NCBI RefSeq assembly: GCF_002286965.1
Contig: NZ_NSKD01000003.1
Coordinates: forward strand, 62,001 to 126,000
Length of the DNA stretch: 64,000 bases
From: Halovibrio salipaludis
GTDB taxonomy: Bacteria > Pseudomonadota > Gammaproteobacteria > Pseudomonadales > Oleiphilaceae
Direction: 5' to 3'
Under the pieces are notes generated by a model. The model was not told the origin of the DNA and ran no database searches. It saw only the letters and a list, made by a program, of their open reading frames with translations. Shown in pieces: positions 20,269-29,027 of the stretch. Both the position numbers and the translations under genes were made by a program. How positions within the stretch are numbered: position 1 is the stretch's first letter; the number at the start of each line of letters is the position of its first letter.

Positions 20269-20498
20269 CAGCTTTCAGTACTCCAACGGATGAACAGTTA
20301 TTCCATGATTAACAAAAGCGGCTACACAGGGTGCGATCTCGGTCACAGCTCCAACAAGATGGCCGGGATAGTCAATCATCCGGTCATTTAAGACATGGGA
20401 GTGCTCCTGTAATCGGCCTAGCGTGTCCAGGTTACTGCCGCATGACGCCGGCGTAGCGCAACCAAAAACAAGCAGAACTGTATAAAAGGAGCCTGAAC
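20269..20498. promoter_or_regulatory. Divergent promoter region between the AraC gene and the secreted hydrolase
   Basis: 230 bases without a gene. An AT-rich element TATAAA at about 20480 lies so close to the AAAGGAG ribosome binding site that it is not a usual -10. No clear inverted repeat stands out; AraC-type sites are direct repeats and I could not define one by eye. Confidence 0.35.
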
Positions 20499-22172
20499 AT
20501 GAATCCCGGATCCCTTTCAGGGCGACTCATACCCAAAGCCTTCCTTCTGGTGCTCTTACTGGCACTGGCCGGTCACGCCCAGTCGGCGACCACCGACTCC
20601 CCCCTGTTCCCCGCGCTCTCCCTGGTAGCGGGTGTTCTGAACGAGCCGCTTTTCCCGGAATCCCCCGCCTACACCACGAATGACGACATCGTCATCCACG
20701 CCGCCGACGGGGTGAACCTGGAGGCCAACATCTTCGTGCCCACCGAAGACAGCGCCCCCTACCCGGCCGTGATCTTCGTCAACAGCTGGGGCCTGAACGA
20801 ATACGAGTACCTGACGGAAGCCGGCCGGCTGGCCGAACGTGGCTATGTGGTGCTGAGCTACTCAACCCGTGGCTGGGGCGAGTCCGGGGGCGAGATCAAT
20901 ACTGCCGGACCAAAGGATGTGAGCGATTTCAGCACGGTGGTGGACTGGCTGATCACCAATGCCCCAGTTGACCCCAACGGCATCGGCGCCAGCGGCATTT
21001 CCTACGGCGCCGGCATTGCCATGCTGGGGGCGGCCCACGATGAACGCATCAAGGCCGTCTCCGCCATGAGCGGCTGGGGCAGCCTGGTTGAGTCCCTGTA
21101 CGCCCAGCGGACGCCACGCCTTGTATGGGGTGAACTTCTGACGTTCACCGGCGACCTCCTGGGGAACCCATCACAGGAAATCCAGGAAAACTGGGACAAC
21201 GTCAAAAACCACCGCAACATTGAGGACGTTACCGAATGGGCGCTTGAACGCTCTCCAATCAACTACGTGGACCAGCTCAATGAGAATGGTACCGCCGTTT
21301 ATCTCGCCAACAACTGGGGCGACAACCTCTTCCAGGCCAATTCGGTGCTCGACATGTACCAGCAACTTGATGGGCCCAAGGCCATCAACCTGCAGGCCGG
21401 GATGCATGCCAGCACGGAGCTGATCGGCATGATTGGCGGCGGCGACACCCGCATCTGGAACAACACCCGGCGCTGGTTCGACCAGCACCTCAAAGGCCAG
21501 TCCACGGCCATCGAGGACCAGGAGCCGGTCCAGATGAAGGTGCGCCTGACAGACCGTTTCGAGGGCTTCAGCACCTTCCCCGTTCCCCAGGCCGAAACCC
21601 GCCACTGGTTCCTGCACCCGCGCAGCTGGTTCAGCAACGGCAAGCTGGAAAACAGCGCCTGGGAAGGCTGGGGCAGCCGCACCAACTCCTTCAGCGACTG
21701 GGGAGACACCCTGGCCTCCACCGGCATTCCGCTGGGTTCACAGATCTTCGATCAGGTGAACCTTCCGGTCACCGCACCAGTGCCTCTCCTGGGCCGAAGC
21801 CGCAGCGCCTGGTACCGGACGGAGCGCCTTCAGGAGCCCCTGCGCATCCGCGGCATTCCCGAGGTTACCCTGAACGTCACACCCCGTGACGACGCCCTGC
21901 AGCTTGTTGCCTACCTCTATGACCTGTCACCGGACGGCAAGGGCCGGCTGATCACCCATGCACCCATCACCGTGCCGGATGCCGCACCGGGCGAACCGCT
22001 TGAGCTTGACCTGGACCTGGTAGCCACGGGCTATGACGTTCCAGCCGGCCACAGAGTGGCGCTGGTGGTGGATGGCAAGGACCTGCTGTACGCGGGTCCG
22101 GACGGAGTCCAGAGCCAGTCCATCAACTTCTCCGGCTCAGCTGTGAACCGACTCAGCATTCCGGCGCTCTGA
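20499..22172 (+). CDS. Secreted CocE/NonD-type alpha/beta hydrolase (X-Pro dipeptidyl-peptidase S15 family)
   Basis: 557 residues with a signal peptide (residues 1-30, ending HAQSA). The S15-type alpha/beta-hydrolase domain has the nucleophile elbow GISYGAG (Ser168) and an early VNSWGLNEYEY oxyanion region; the C-terminal about 170 residues (from SRSAWYRTERLQEPL) match the PepX C-terminal jelly-roll that closes the active site. Members hydrolyse esters, acyl-peptides or X-Pro peptides. A strong AAAGGAG site precedes the ATG. Probably periplasmic or secreted, and likely controlled by the divergent AraC regulator. Confidence 0.88.
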   Translation: MNPGSLSGRLIPKAFLLVLLLALAGHAQSATTDSPLFPALSLVAGVLNEPLFPESPAYTTNDDIVIHAADGVNLEANIFVPTEDSAPYPAVIFVNSWGLNEYEYLTEAGRLAERGYVVLSYSTRGWGESGGEINTAGPKDVSDFSTVVDWLITNAPVDPNGIGASGISYGAGIAMLGAAHDERIKAVSAMSGWGSLVESLYAQRTPRLVWGELLTFTGDLLGNPSQEIQENWDNVKNHRNIEDVTEWALERSPINYVDQLNENGTAVYLANNWGDNLFQANSVLDMYQQLDGPKAINLQAGMHASTELIGMIGGGDTRIWNNTRRWFDQHLKGQSTAIEDQEPVQMKVRLTDRFEGFSTFPVPQAETRHWFLHPRSWFSNGKLENSAWEGWGSRTNSFSDWGDTLASTGIPLGSQIFDQVNLPVTAPVPLLGRSRSAWYRTERLQEPLRIRGIPEVTLNVTPRDDALQLVAYLYDLSPDGKGRLITHAPITVPDAAPGEPLELDLDLVATGYDVPAGHRVALVVDGKDLLYAGPDGVQSQSINFSGSAVNRLSIPAL

Positions 22173-22265
22173 CCGTGGAATGAGCGTATAGCCAGAGCCC
22201 GGGATCAGGGGGTATCCTTTCCAGCTGACGCACCGAACCCAGGAACACAGAGGACAGAGACTCCG

Positions 22266-23522
22266 ATGACCGAAACGAATCAGCCCTGGAATACCCCCAT
22301 GCCCGATGACCAGTTCGAGCTGATGCGCGACATCCTGGCCGCGCCCAGCCCGATCGGCATTGAGGCGGCCATGACCTATGGCGTGCTCAAGCCCTACCTC
22401 GAGCGCGTGTCGCCCAAGGACTGGCACATCCACCAGTTCAAGGGCCATGCGGGCATTGTGCTGGACAGTCACCCGGGGCGGGACGACATGTTCAAGGTCA
22501 TGATCATCGGCCACGCGGACAAGATCCGGATGCAGGTGCGCAGCATCGGCGACGACGGCAAGATCTGGATCAACAGCGACTCTTTCCTGCCCACCACGCT
22601 GATCGGCCACGAGGTGAAACTGTTCAGCGAGGACCCGGAAAACCCCGGCAGCTACCGCGTGATCGAGGGCGGCACCGTGGAGGCCCTGGGCGCCATCCAC
22701 TTCGCGGATGCGAACGTGCGCAGCGGCGACAAGGGCATCAAGAAGGAACAGCTCTACCTCGAGCTGCAGATCCACGGCGAGAACAAGAAGCAGCAGGTCG
22801 AGAACCTGGGCGTGCGCCCGGGTGATTCCATCCTGCTCAACCGCCCCATCCGCAAGGGCTTCAGCCCCAACACCTTCTACGGCGCCTACCTGGACAACGG
22901 CCTGGGCTGCTTCACTACTGCGGAAGTAGCCCGGCTTATGGCGGAAGACGGCGGCACCGAGAAGATCCGGGTGCTCTACGCCATGGCGACCTACGAGGAG
23001 ATCGGGCGCTTCGGCAGCCGGGTTCTGGCCGGCGAACTCAAGCCGGACGCGCTGATCGGCGTGGACGTGAACCACGACTACAAGGCCGCGCCCGGCATCG
23101 GCGACCGCCGTATGAACCCGCAGGAAATGGGTAAGGGCTTCACCATGTCCGTGGGGGCCATCGCCAGCGAGCAGCTGAACCGGTTCTTCGAGACCACGGC
23201 ACGCGAGCGGGAAATCCCCTTCCAGCGTGACGTGGTCGGCCCGGACACCGGCACCGACGGCATGGCCGGCGTGCTGGCGAGCGTGGACTGCGCGGCCACC
23301 TCGATCGGCTTCCCGATCCGGAACATGCACACCATCTCCGAATCCGGGAACACCCAGGATGTTCTGGCAGCGATCCATGCCATCAAGGGCACGCTGCAGA
23401 AGCTGGATGCTCTGAAGGACCCACACCGCGAGTTCATGGATAACCACCCGCGGCTGGATACCGCCTCACCGTTGGGTCACCAGGGCTCCGAAAAGCCCGA
23501 GGGTGACGATAAGGACGCGTAA
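22266..23522 (+). CDS. M42-family (M20-like) metallopeptidase
   Basis: 418 residues, somewhat longer than usual M42 aminopeptidases (about 350). Metal-site segments are visible: IIGHADKIRMQV (first His/Asp), YGAYLDNGLG (bridging Asp), TYEEIGRFGS (catalytic Glu pair) and VDVNHD; the family's terminal His appears in RNMHTISE. Some of these differ from the textbook forms (for example Tyr-Glu-Glu-Ile for Gln-Glu-Glu-Val). Cytosolic, with no signal peptide. The last 25 residues are an acidic tail. It lies about 90 bases behind the secreted hydrolase on the same strand. Confidence 0.85.
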   Translation: MTETNQPWNTPMPDDQFELMRDILAAPSPIGIEAAMTYGVLKPYLERVSPKDWHIHQFKGHAGIVLDSHPGRDDMFKVMIIGHADKIRMQVRSIGDDGKIWINSDSFLPTTLIGHEVKLFSEDPENPGSYRVIEGGTVEALGAIHFADANVRSGDKGIKKEQLYLELQIHGENKKQQVENLGVRPGDSILLNRPIRKGFSPNTFYGAYLDNGLGCFTTAEVARLMAEDGGTEKIRVLYAMATYEEIGRFGSRVLAGELKPDALIGVDVNHDYKAAPGIGDRRMNPQEMGKGFTMSVGAIASEQLNRFFETTAREREIPFQRDVVGPDTGTDGMAGVLASVDCAATSIGFPIRNMHTISESGNTQDVLAAIHAIKGTLQKLDALKDPHREFMDNHPRLDTASPLGHQGSEKPEGDDKDA

Positions 23523-23672
23523 GCATTATCGCCGGAGGGCACGGATGCCCTCTTTCCCTGCGGAACTACATTCCCTTTCCAATTCCCTCCCCTGCGAGAT
23601 TGGCTTTTACGCCGTCCTCCGGCATTATTGAACCCCGATTCACAATAACAAAAGTCAAGAAGGACCGGCCCC

Positions 23673-24545
23673 ATGCAAGCCAGCCCGCTGATTTCCATCG
23701 GACTGCCCGTTTCGCTGTTCATTATCATGATCGGCATTGGCATGACGCTGACGCCCAGGGACTTCCGTCAGGTAGCGGTGTATCCCCGGGGCATCATCGT
23801 CGGCACCATTGCCCAGATCCTGGTCATGCCCGCCCTGGCTTTCCTGATCATCGCCGTGTTCAACCTCTCGCCGATGATTGCGGTCGGCCTGGTGGTGATC
23901 GCGGCCTGCCCAGGCGGCACCACCTCCAACCTGTTCGCGCTCATGGCCCGGGGCAACGTGGCCCTGTCCATCGTGCTCACGGTGCTCGCCAACCTGATTA
24001 CCATCGTCTCGCTGCCGCTGTTCACCAACCTGGCCCTGGACCTGTACATGGGCGAGAACGAAGCCATCCGGCTGCCGGTGGAACGCACCATCATGACGCT
24101 GGGGCTCATCGTGCTGCTGCCGATCACCGTCGGCATGGTCCTGCGCAACTACTTCCCGGAAAAAGCACAGAAGGCGGAAGGCATTGTCAGCATCTTTGGC
24201 GGCGTGGTGCTTGCGGCCCTGGTGGTAGCGCTGGTCTACGGCGTGCGTGACCAATTGGGTGAACTGCTCAGTCAGGCCGGCCCGGCCGCCATTGCGCTGA
24301 ATCTGGCCGGCATTGCTATTGGACTGGGCATCAGCCGCATGACCGGGCTTACCCAGCGCGAATCCATGGCGGTGGCCGTGGAACTGGGCATCAAGAACGG
24401 CACCATCGGGCTGCTGGTCACCCTCAACCTGCTGCAGTCAGAGACCATGTCCGTCCCCTCGGCGGTCTACGGCGTGCTGATGTTCTTCTTCGGCTTTCTG
24501 TTAACCTTGTATGGGCGCAAGTACATCCCGCAGCCCACTGCCTGA
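23673..24545 (+). CDS. Bile acid:sodium symporter family (BASS) transporter
   Basis: 290 residues with nine to ten hydrophobic segments. The BASS signature AACPGGTTSN (about residues 72-81) in the first core helix region and ELGIKNGTIG in the second are present; these form the crossing helices that bind sodium. Substrates in bacteria include organic acids and sulfonates, not only bile acids, so the substrate is unknown. The gene stands between the M42 peptidase and the OsmC fusion, all in the same direction. Confidence 0.9.
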   Translation: MQASPLISIGLPVSLFIIMIGIGMTLTPRDFRQVAVYPRGIIVGTIAQILVMPALAFLIIAVFNLSPMIAVGLVVIAACPGGTTSNLFALMARGNVALSIVLTVLANLITIVSLPLFTNLALDLYMGENEAIRLPVERTIMTLGLIVLLPITVGMVLRNYFPEKAQKAEGIVSIFGGVVLAALVVALVYGVRDQLGELLSQAGPAAIALNLAGIAIGLGISRMTGLTQRESMAVAVELGIKNGTIGLLVTLNLLQSETMSVPSAVYGVLMFFFGFLLTLYGRKYIPQPTA

Positions 24546-24608
24546 AACAGAGAGGGCCTGTGCGTTTCTGCTGCGGGACAGCCATCCTGAGCCGCAAGGA
24601 GATCCACC

Positions 24609-25808
24609 ATGCCCGCCATTGAATTCCAGTCCCGCAACGGCCTTACGCTCAAGGGTACTATCGAGTTGCCACCGGGCGGGATCTGGCGGGCCACGGCCAT
24701 CTTCGCCCACTGCTTCACCTGCGGCAGCCAGGTCCGCGCCGCGCGCACCATCACCTCGGCCCTGGCCGGCACCGGCTTCGCCGTGCTGCGCTTTGACTTC
24801 ACCGGCCTGGGCGAAAGCGAAGGCGAATTCGCGGATACCAACTTCTCCAGCAACCTGGACGACCTGGAAGACGCCGCCGCCTGGCTCACCCAGCGCTACG
24901 CCGCGCCACAACTGCTGCTCGGCCACTCCCTCGGCGGCTCCGCGGCCCTCGCCGTTGCCGAGCGCCTGGACAGCGTGCGCGCCGTCGCCACCATAGGCGC
25001 CCCGGCGAGCCCGGACCATATCCTCAAGCAGTTCGGCACGGACCTGGAGCGGATCGAGGAAAGCGGCAGCGCCGAGGTCGACCTTGCCGGCCGCCCCTTC
25101 CGCATCCGCAAGGACTTCATCGACGACGCCCGCAGCCACGACCTGACCGAGCGCCTCCACAAGCTCCGGCGCGCCCTGCTGGTGATGCACGCGCCGCACG
25201 ACCGCACCGTGGGCATCGAAAACGCCGAGCAGATCTACACCGCCGCCCTGCACCCCAAGAGCTTCATCAGCCTGGACGACGCCGACCACCTGCTCTCGCG
25301 CCGCTCCGACGCCCAATACGCCGCCCAGGTCGTCTCCGCCTGGGCCGCCCGCTTCCTCGAGCCCGAAACCACCCCGGCCCCGGAAGGCGCCCGCGTAACC
25401 GGCCGCACCGAAGACGGCTTCCTCTGCCGCGTCCAGGCCGGCCCGCACGAACTCGTCGCCGACGAACCCAAATCCAGCGGCGGCACCAACCGCGGCCCCG
25501 ACCCCTACGGCCTGCTCGCCTCCTCACTCGGCGCCTGCACCGTCATGACCATCAACATGTACGCCCGCCACAAGGAACTCCCGGTGGAACGCGTCACCTG
25601 CGAAGTCTCCCACCGCAAGGTCCACGCGGAAGACTGCGAGGAATGCGAAACGAAATCTGGCAAGGTGGATGAACTCGTCCGCCATATCACCATCGAAGGC
25701 GACCTCACTGAGGACCAGCGCCAGCGCATGCTCCAGATCGCCGGCCGCTGCCCGGTACACCAGACCCTCAAGAACGAGATCCGGATGCACGACGAGTTGG
25801 TTGAGTGA
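24609..25808 (+). CDS. Alpha/beta hydrolase - OsmC fusion protein
   Basis: 399 residues. Residues 1-255 form an alpha/beta hydrolase with nucleophile elbow GHSLGG (Ser107), an Asp in HAPHDRTVG and the His in DDADHLL; residues 265-399 form an OsmC/Ohr-type peroxiredoxin-like domain with its two reactive Cys in SLGACTVM and GRCPVHQT. This bifunctional arrangement is known in many proteobacteria. The OsmC half would reduce organic hydroperoxides; the hydrolase half may provide or process an ester substrate (inference). An AAGGAGATCCACC site precedes the ATG. Confidence 0.92.
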   Translation: MPAIEFQSRNGLTLKGTIELPPGGIWRATAIFAHCFTCGSQVRAARTITSALAGTGFAVLRFDFTGLGESEGEFADTNFSSNLDDLEDAAAWLTQRYAAPQLLLGHSLGGSAALAVAERLDSVRAVATIGAPASPDHILKQFGTDLERIEESGSAEVDLAGRPFRIRKDFIDDARSHDLTERLHKLRRALLVMHAPHDRTVGIENAEQIYTAALHPKSFISLDDADHLLSRRSDAQYAAQVVSAWAARFLEPETTPAPEGARVTGRTEDGFLCRVQAGPHELVADEPKSSGGTNRGPDPYGLLASSLGACTVMTINMYARHKELPVERVTCEVSHRKVHAEDCEECETKSGKVDELVRHITIEGDLTEDQRQRMLQIAGRCPVHQTLKNEIRMHDELVE

Positions 25809-25850
25809 GAAGCAAGGAGCGAGGAGGAAAAGGCAACGCTGTGATTGCGT

Positions 25851-26023
25851 GTTAGCGACATCATCAGGGTTTGATGAGGGGAGGCGGGGAACGCTCGGAG
25901 GGAAGCTCGGTGGCCATGGATGGCCACCGCGCAGCCTACATGGATGTACTTGTGGCGATTCCCGGAGAGCGTTCCCCGCCTCCCCTCCTGCAGAAGCACC
26001 TCAGTCTTGGGACAACCGCTAAC
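25851..26023. repeat. Nested inverted-repeat element, MITE- or REP-like
   Basis: An intergenic stretch built of nested palindromes. Outer ends: GTTAGCG (25851-25857) and CGCTAAC (26017-26023). Inside, perfect 21-bp arms at 25876-25896 and 25967-25987. In the centre, CGGTGGCCAT and ATGGCCACCG (about 25908-25929) form a 10-bp hairpin, followed by a small ACATGGATGT palindrome. The right end contains the last codon and stop of amrS. It could act as a terminator for the converging OsmC-fusion and amrS genes, or be a short non-autonomous repeat; a smaller look-alike is at 32070. Confidence 0.75.
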
Positions 26024-27113
26024 GCCACTCCGCCAGCCGCACAGGCACACGCCGAGCCCCCCAACGCCCGGGATCCCCATCAAACACCCCGGCACACCGA
26101 GTCCCACAGCTGGTGCAGTGCCCATCGTGGGTCAGGTTCCAGTCACTGAGCACGAACCAGTCACGCCCGATCAGCTTCTGCCCACAGTGATGGCAGTAGG
26201 TGCTACCCCCGGCCTCATCGTGCACGTTACCGGTGTAGGCGTACCGAATCCCGTTCCTCATGGCCACGTCCCGCGCATTCGTCAGCGTCTCAGCCGGCGT
26301 GCGCGGATGATCCATCATCTTGAAATCCGGATGGAAAGCGGTGAAGTGCATGGGAATGTCCGGCCCCAGGTGCTCCACCACCCACTGGCTCATCTGCTCA
26401 ATCTCCTCGCTGGAATCATTCTCGCCGGGAATCAGCAGGTTGGTCAGCTCGAACCAGACATCCGTCTCATTGTGCACGTACTCGATCGTGTCCAGCACCG
26501 GCTGCAGCGCACTGCCCGTGATCTTGCGGTAGAAACGCTCCGTGAATGCCTTGAGGTCGAAGTTGACCGCATCCATGTAACGGAAGAACTCCTTGCGCGG
26601 CTCCTCGCAGATATAGCCGGCGGTCACCGCCACCGCCTTGATGCCACGCTCGTGGCAGGCCTGGGCCACATCAATGGCGTACTCGTGGAAGATCACCGGA
26701 TCGTTGTAGGTGAAGGCGATGCTGTGGCAGCCCAGGTCCTCGGCCGCGCGGGCAATGGTCTCGGGCTCGGCCTGGTCCGCCAGCGTGTCCATCTCCCGGG
26801 ACTTGCTCATATCCCAGTTCTGGCAGAACTTGCAGAACAGGTTACAGCCGGCGGTACCGAAAGACAGCACCGACGTTCCGGGCAGGTAATGGTTCAGGGG
26901 TTTCTTCTCGATCGGGTCCACGCAGAACCCACTGGAGCGCCCGTAGGTGGTGAGCACGATCTGGTCGTCATGCCGGGCACGCACAAAGCACAGGCCCTGC
27001 TGGCCCTCCTTCAGCTTGCAGGCACGCGGGCACAGGTCGCACTGGATGCGGCCGTCGTCCAGCTGGTGCCAGTAGGCGGTCGGGAAACGATCACTGGAGA
27101 TTGTCACGCCCAT
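26019..27113 (-). CDS. amrS: AmmeMemoRadiSam system radical SAM enzyme AmrS
   Basis: 364 residues. The radical SAM motif CxxxCxxC occurs as CNLFCKFC, near residues 111-118. An N-terminal Cys-rich segment CDLCPRAC and a C-terminal zinc-ribbon-like YCHHCGQKL ... CTSCGTRC add metal sites. Family members (AmrS, related to pyruvate-formate-lyase activators) always accompany AmmeMemoRadiSam proteins A and B, which are encoded divergently here. The start at 27113 follows a very strong GGGAGGTGA site; a longer frame upstream overlaps the divergent promoter. Substrate unknown. Confidence 0.92.
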   Translation of the reverse strand: MGVTISSDRFPTAYWHQLDDGRIQCDLCPRACKLKEGQQGLCFVRARHDDQIVLTTYGRSSGFCVDPIEKKPLNHYLPGTSVLSFGTAGCNLFCKFCQNWDMSKSREMDTLADQAEPETIARAAEDLGCHSIAFTYNDPVIFHEYAIDVAQACHERGIKAVAVTAGYICEEPRKEFFRYMDAVNFDLKAFTERFYRKITGSALQPVLDTIEYVHNETDVWFELTNLLIPGENDSSEEIEQMSQWVVEHLGPDIPMHFTAFHPDFKMMDHPRTPAETLTNARDVAMRNGIRYAYTGNVHDEAGGSTYCHHCGQKLIGRDWFVLSDWNLTHDGHCTSCGTRCAGVFDGDPGRWGARRVPVRLAEWR

Positions 27114-27244
27114 GGTCTCACCTCCCGGTGCTGGCGTTATACTCCGAGTATAGGGCGTCAATCGGGCCGTTGCCCAGCCTTGTTGAAGACGCCGATCGCC
27201 CCCATACAAAAGGCACAGAAAACAGACCTCTAGGGAGGTGCGCC

Positions 27245-28039
27245 ATGGAACACACGATTCGGCCACCGGCGGTTTCAGGGCTCTTCTATCCCGCCGAGCG
27301 CGGTGTGCTGCAACAGCAGGTCGCCGGTTTCCTGGAGAAGGCGGGTACCGATGACGTCACGCCGCCCAAGGCAGTGATCGCCCCCCATGCCGGGTACCCG
27401 TTCTCGGGAGCGGTCGCCGGGGAAGCCTACGCCCCGGTGCGCGCCATCGCGGATCGCATCGAGCGTGTTGTGCTGCTTGGGCCCAGTCACCGCATCCCGT
27501 TCCGGGGCATCGCGGCCAGCAGAGCGGACTACTTCGCCACCCCCATGGGCAATGTGCGCGTCGACCAGGCCACCCAGGCGGAACTGGTAGCCCAGCGCCA
27601 GGACGTGGTCTACCGGGAAGACGCCCATGAACGCGAACACGGCCTTGAAGTGCATCTCCCCTTCCTTCAGGCCCTTCTGGAGGACTTCGGCGTTGTGCCG
27701 CTGGTCGTGGGCGACGCCTCCCCGGAGGAAGTCGGAACACTGCTGGATCAACTCTGGAGCGGCCCCGAGACGCTGATCGCCATCAGCTCGGACCTGAGCC
27801 ACTTCATGGACTACGACAGCGCGGTGCGCCGGGACAGGGCCACGTCCGAGGCCATTGAGAACCTGGAATGGGAAAAGGTCCGGGATGGCGATGCCTGCGG
27901 CCGACACCCCATCAACGGGCTGCTGTGGCTGGCACGGCAGAAGGGCCTGGAAGGCCGCATCCTGGATCTGCGCAATTCGGGGGACGCCGGAGCCCCCAGG
28001 GACAGCGTTGTGGGGTATGGCGCCTATGTCTTCCACTGA
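27245..28039 (+). CDS. amrB: AmmeMemoRadiSam system protein B (MEMO1 family)
   Basis: 264 residues. The MEMO fold is related to class III non-haem iron dioxygenases: VIAPHAGYPFSG (His), GPSHRIPF (His), and a further conserved region EREHGLEVHLPFLQ and SSDLSHFMDY. In human MEMO1 the equivalent residues bind metal. The GGGAGGTGC site precedes the ATG at 27245. It overlaps amrA and is divergent from amrS across a 131-base promoter region. Confidence 0.93.
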   Translation: MEHTIRPPAVSGLFYPAERGVLQQQVAGFLEKAGTDDVTPPKAVIAPHAGYPFSGAVAGEAYAPVRAIADRIERVVLLGPSHRIPFRGIAASRADYFATPMGNVRVDQATQAELVAQRQDVVYREDAHEREHGLEVHLPFLQALLEDFGVVPLVVGDASPEEVGTLLDQLWSGPETLIAISSDLSHFMDYDSAVRRDRATSEAIENLEWEKVRDGDACGRHPINGLLWLARQKGLEGRILDLRNSGDAGAPRDSVVGYGAYVFH

Positions 28040-28613
28040 CAGCGCGATGACACCCGAGTACCGCAGCATGCTGCTCACGCTGGCCCGGGACAGCATCCGG
28101 CAGGGATTCGAGACGGGTCGCCCCCTGCCGGTTAATCCGGCGCAATGGCCGGAGGGCCTTCAGCGTGAGGGCGCCAGCTTTGTCACGCTCAAGCGCCCGG
28201 ATGGCAGCCTGCGCGGCTGTATCGGCACCCTTGAGGCCCGCCAGCCACTGGTGACGGATGTGGCGGAGCATGCCCATGCCGCCGCCTTCCGCGACCCGCG
28301 CTTCCAGCCATTGGCGGCCCATGAACTGGAGGAGGTGCACCTGGAACTCTCGATCCTGTCCCGGCCCGAACCGCTGCCTGTGGCCTCGGAAGCGGAACTG
28401 CTCGCGGCTCTCCAACCCGGCGAGGATGGGCTCATTCTTGAGGACGGCGTCCACCGGGGAACCTTTCTCCCCGCAGTCTGGGAGTCGCTGCCGGAGCCCG
28501 TGGACTTTGTCCGCCAGCTCAAACGCAAGGCGGGCCTGCCATCGGATTACTGGTCCCCTTCACTGACCATCAAGCGCTACCGGACGGAGTCCTTCGGCGA
28601 GGATGAGCGCTGA
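28026..28613 (+). CDS. amrA: AmmeMemoRadiSam system protein A (AMMECR1 domain)
   Basis: 195 residues from the ATG at 28026, which overlaps amrB by 14 bases; an ATG at 28047 would also work. The AMMECR1 hallmark LRGCIGTLEARQPL is at about residues 58-71, followed by the other family blocks AAFRDPRFQPL and VHLELSILS. The domain is found in all domains of life and its biochemical role is not settled. Translational overlap with amrB shows they are made together. Its last 37 bases overlap the 3' end of the convergent DUF2784 gene. Confidence 0.92.
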   Translation: MSSTDSAMTPEYRSMLLTLARDSIRQGFETGRPLPVNPAQWPEGLQREGASFVTLKRPDGSLRGCIGTLEARQPLVTDVAEHAHAAAFRDPRFQPLAAHELEEVHLELSILSRPEPLPVASEAELLAALQPGEDGLILEDGVHRGTFLPAVWESLPEPVDFVRQLKRKAGLPSDYWSPSLTIKRYRTESFGEDER

Positions 28614-29023
28614 TGCGGCGGCAGCCACCACCAGGTGGCGGCCACCAACACCGCGAAAACGGTATAACCGAACACAAAAACCCAGCCAGGCAGGTCATGG
28701 AAGATGAGGGCGCTGACCCAGTATTCGATGAAGCCCTGATCGTGCACGGACTGACCAGCGGCACGGCGCAGTTCATGCTCCCAGATGGTAAGCGGACACA
28801 GGCGCCCCAGCCAGGCCTGGAGCACCACAAAACCGATGGTCACCAGATGCAGCCAGCGTACCCAGGGATTGCGGACCCAGCGCCAGCCGCGAACCCCGCC
28901 GATGATGAACAGCACCAGACCGACCACGACAAACGCCAAGATCAGGGCATGCAGCAACAGCACCAGGTCTGCCAGGAGACCCGGCGCGGGAAGTGTTTCA
29001 TAGAGGTTGCGCGATCCATTCAT
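28577..29023 (-). CDS. DUF2784 membrane protein
   Basis: 148 residues with four hydrophobic segments (about 18-42, 57-76, 105-122 and 115-138) and the DUF2784 signature region RWVRNPWVRWLHLVTIGFV followed by a CPLTIWEHELRRAAG-type motif. Function unknown; probably an inner-membrane protein. It begins 4 bases after the stop of modC and could be the last gene of the modABC operon, which is unusual for a mod operon. Confidence 0.85.
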   Translation of the reverse strand: MNGSRNLYETLPAPGLLADLVLLLHALILAFVVVGLVLFIIGGVRGWRWVRNPWVRWLHLVTIGFVVLQAWLGRLCPLTIWEHELRRAAGQSVHDQGFIEYWVSALIFHDLPGWVFVFGYTVFAVLVAATWWWLPPHQRSSSPKDSVR

Positions 29024-29027
29024 GGGC

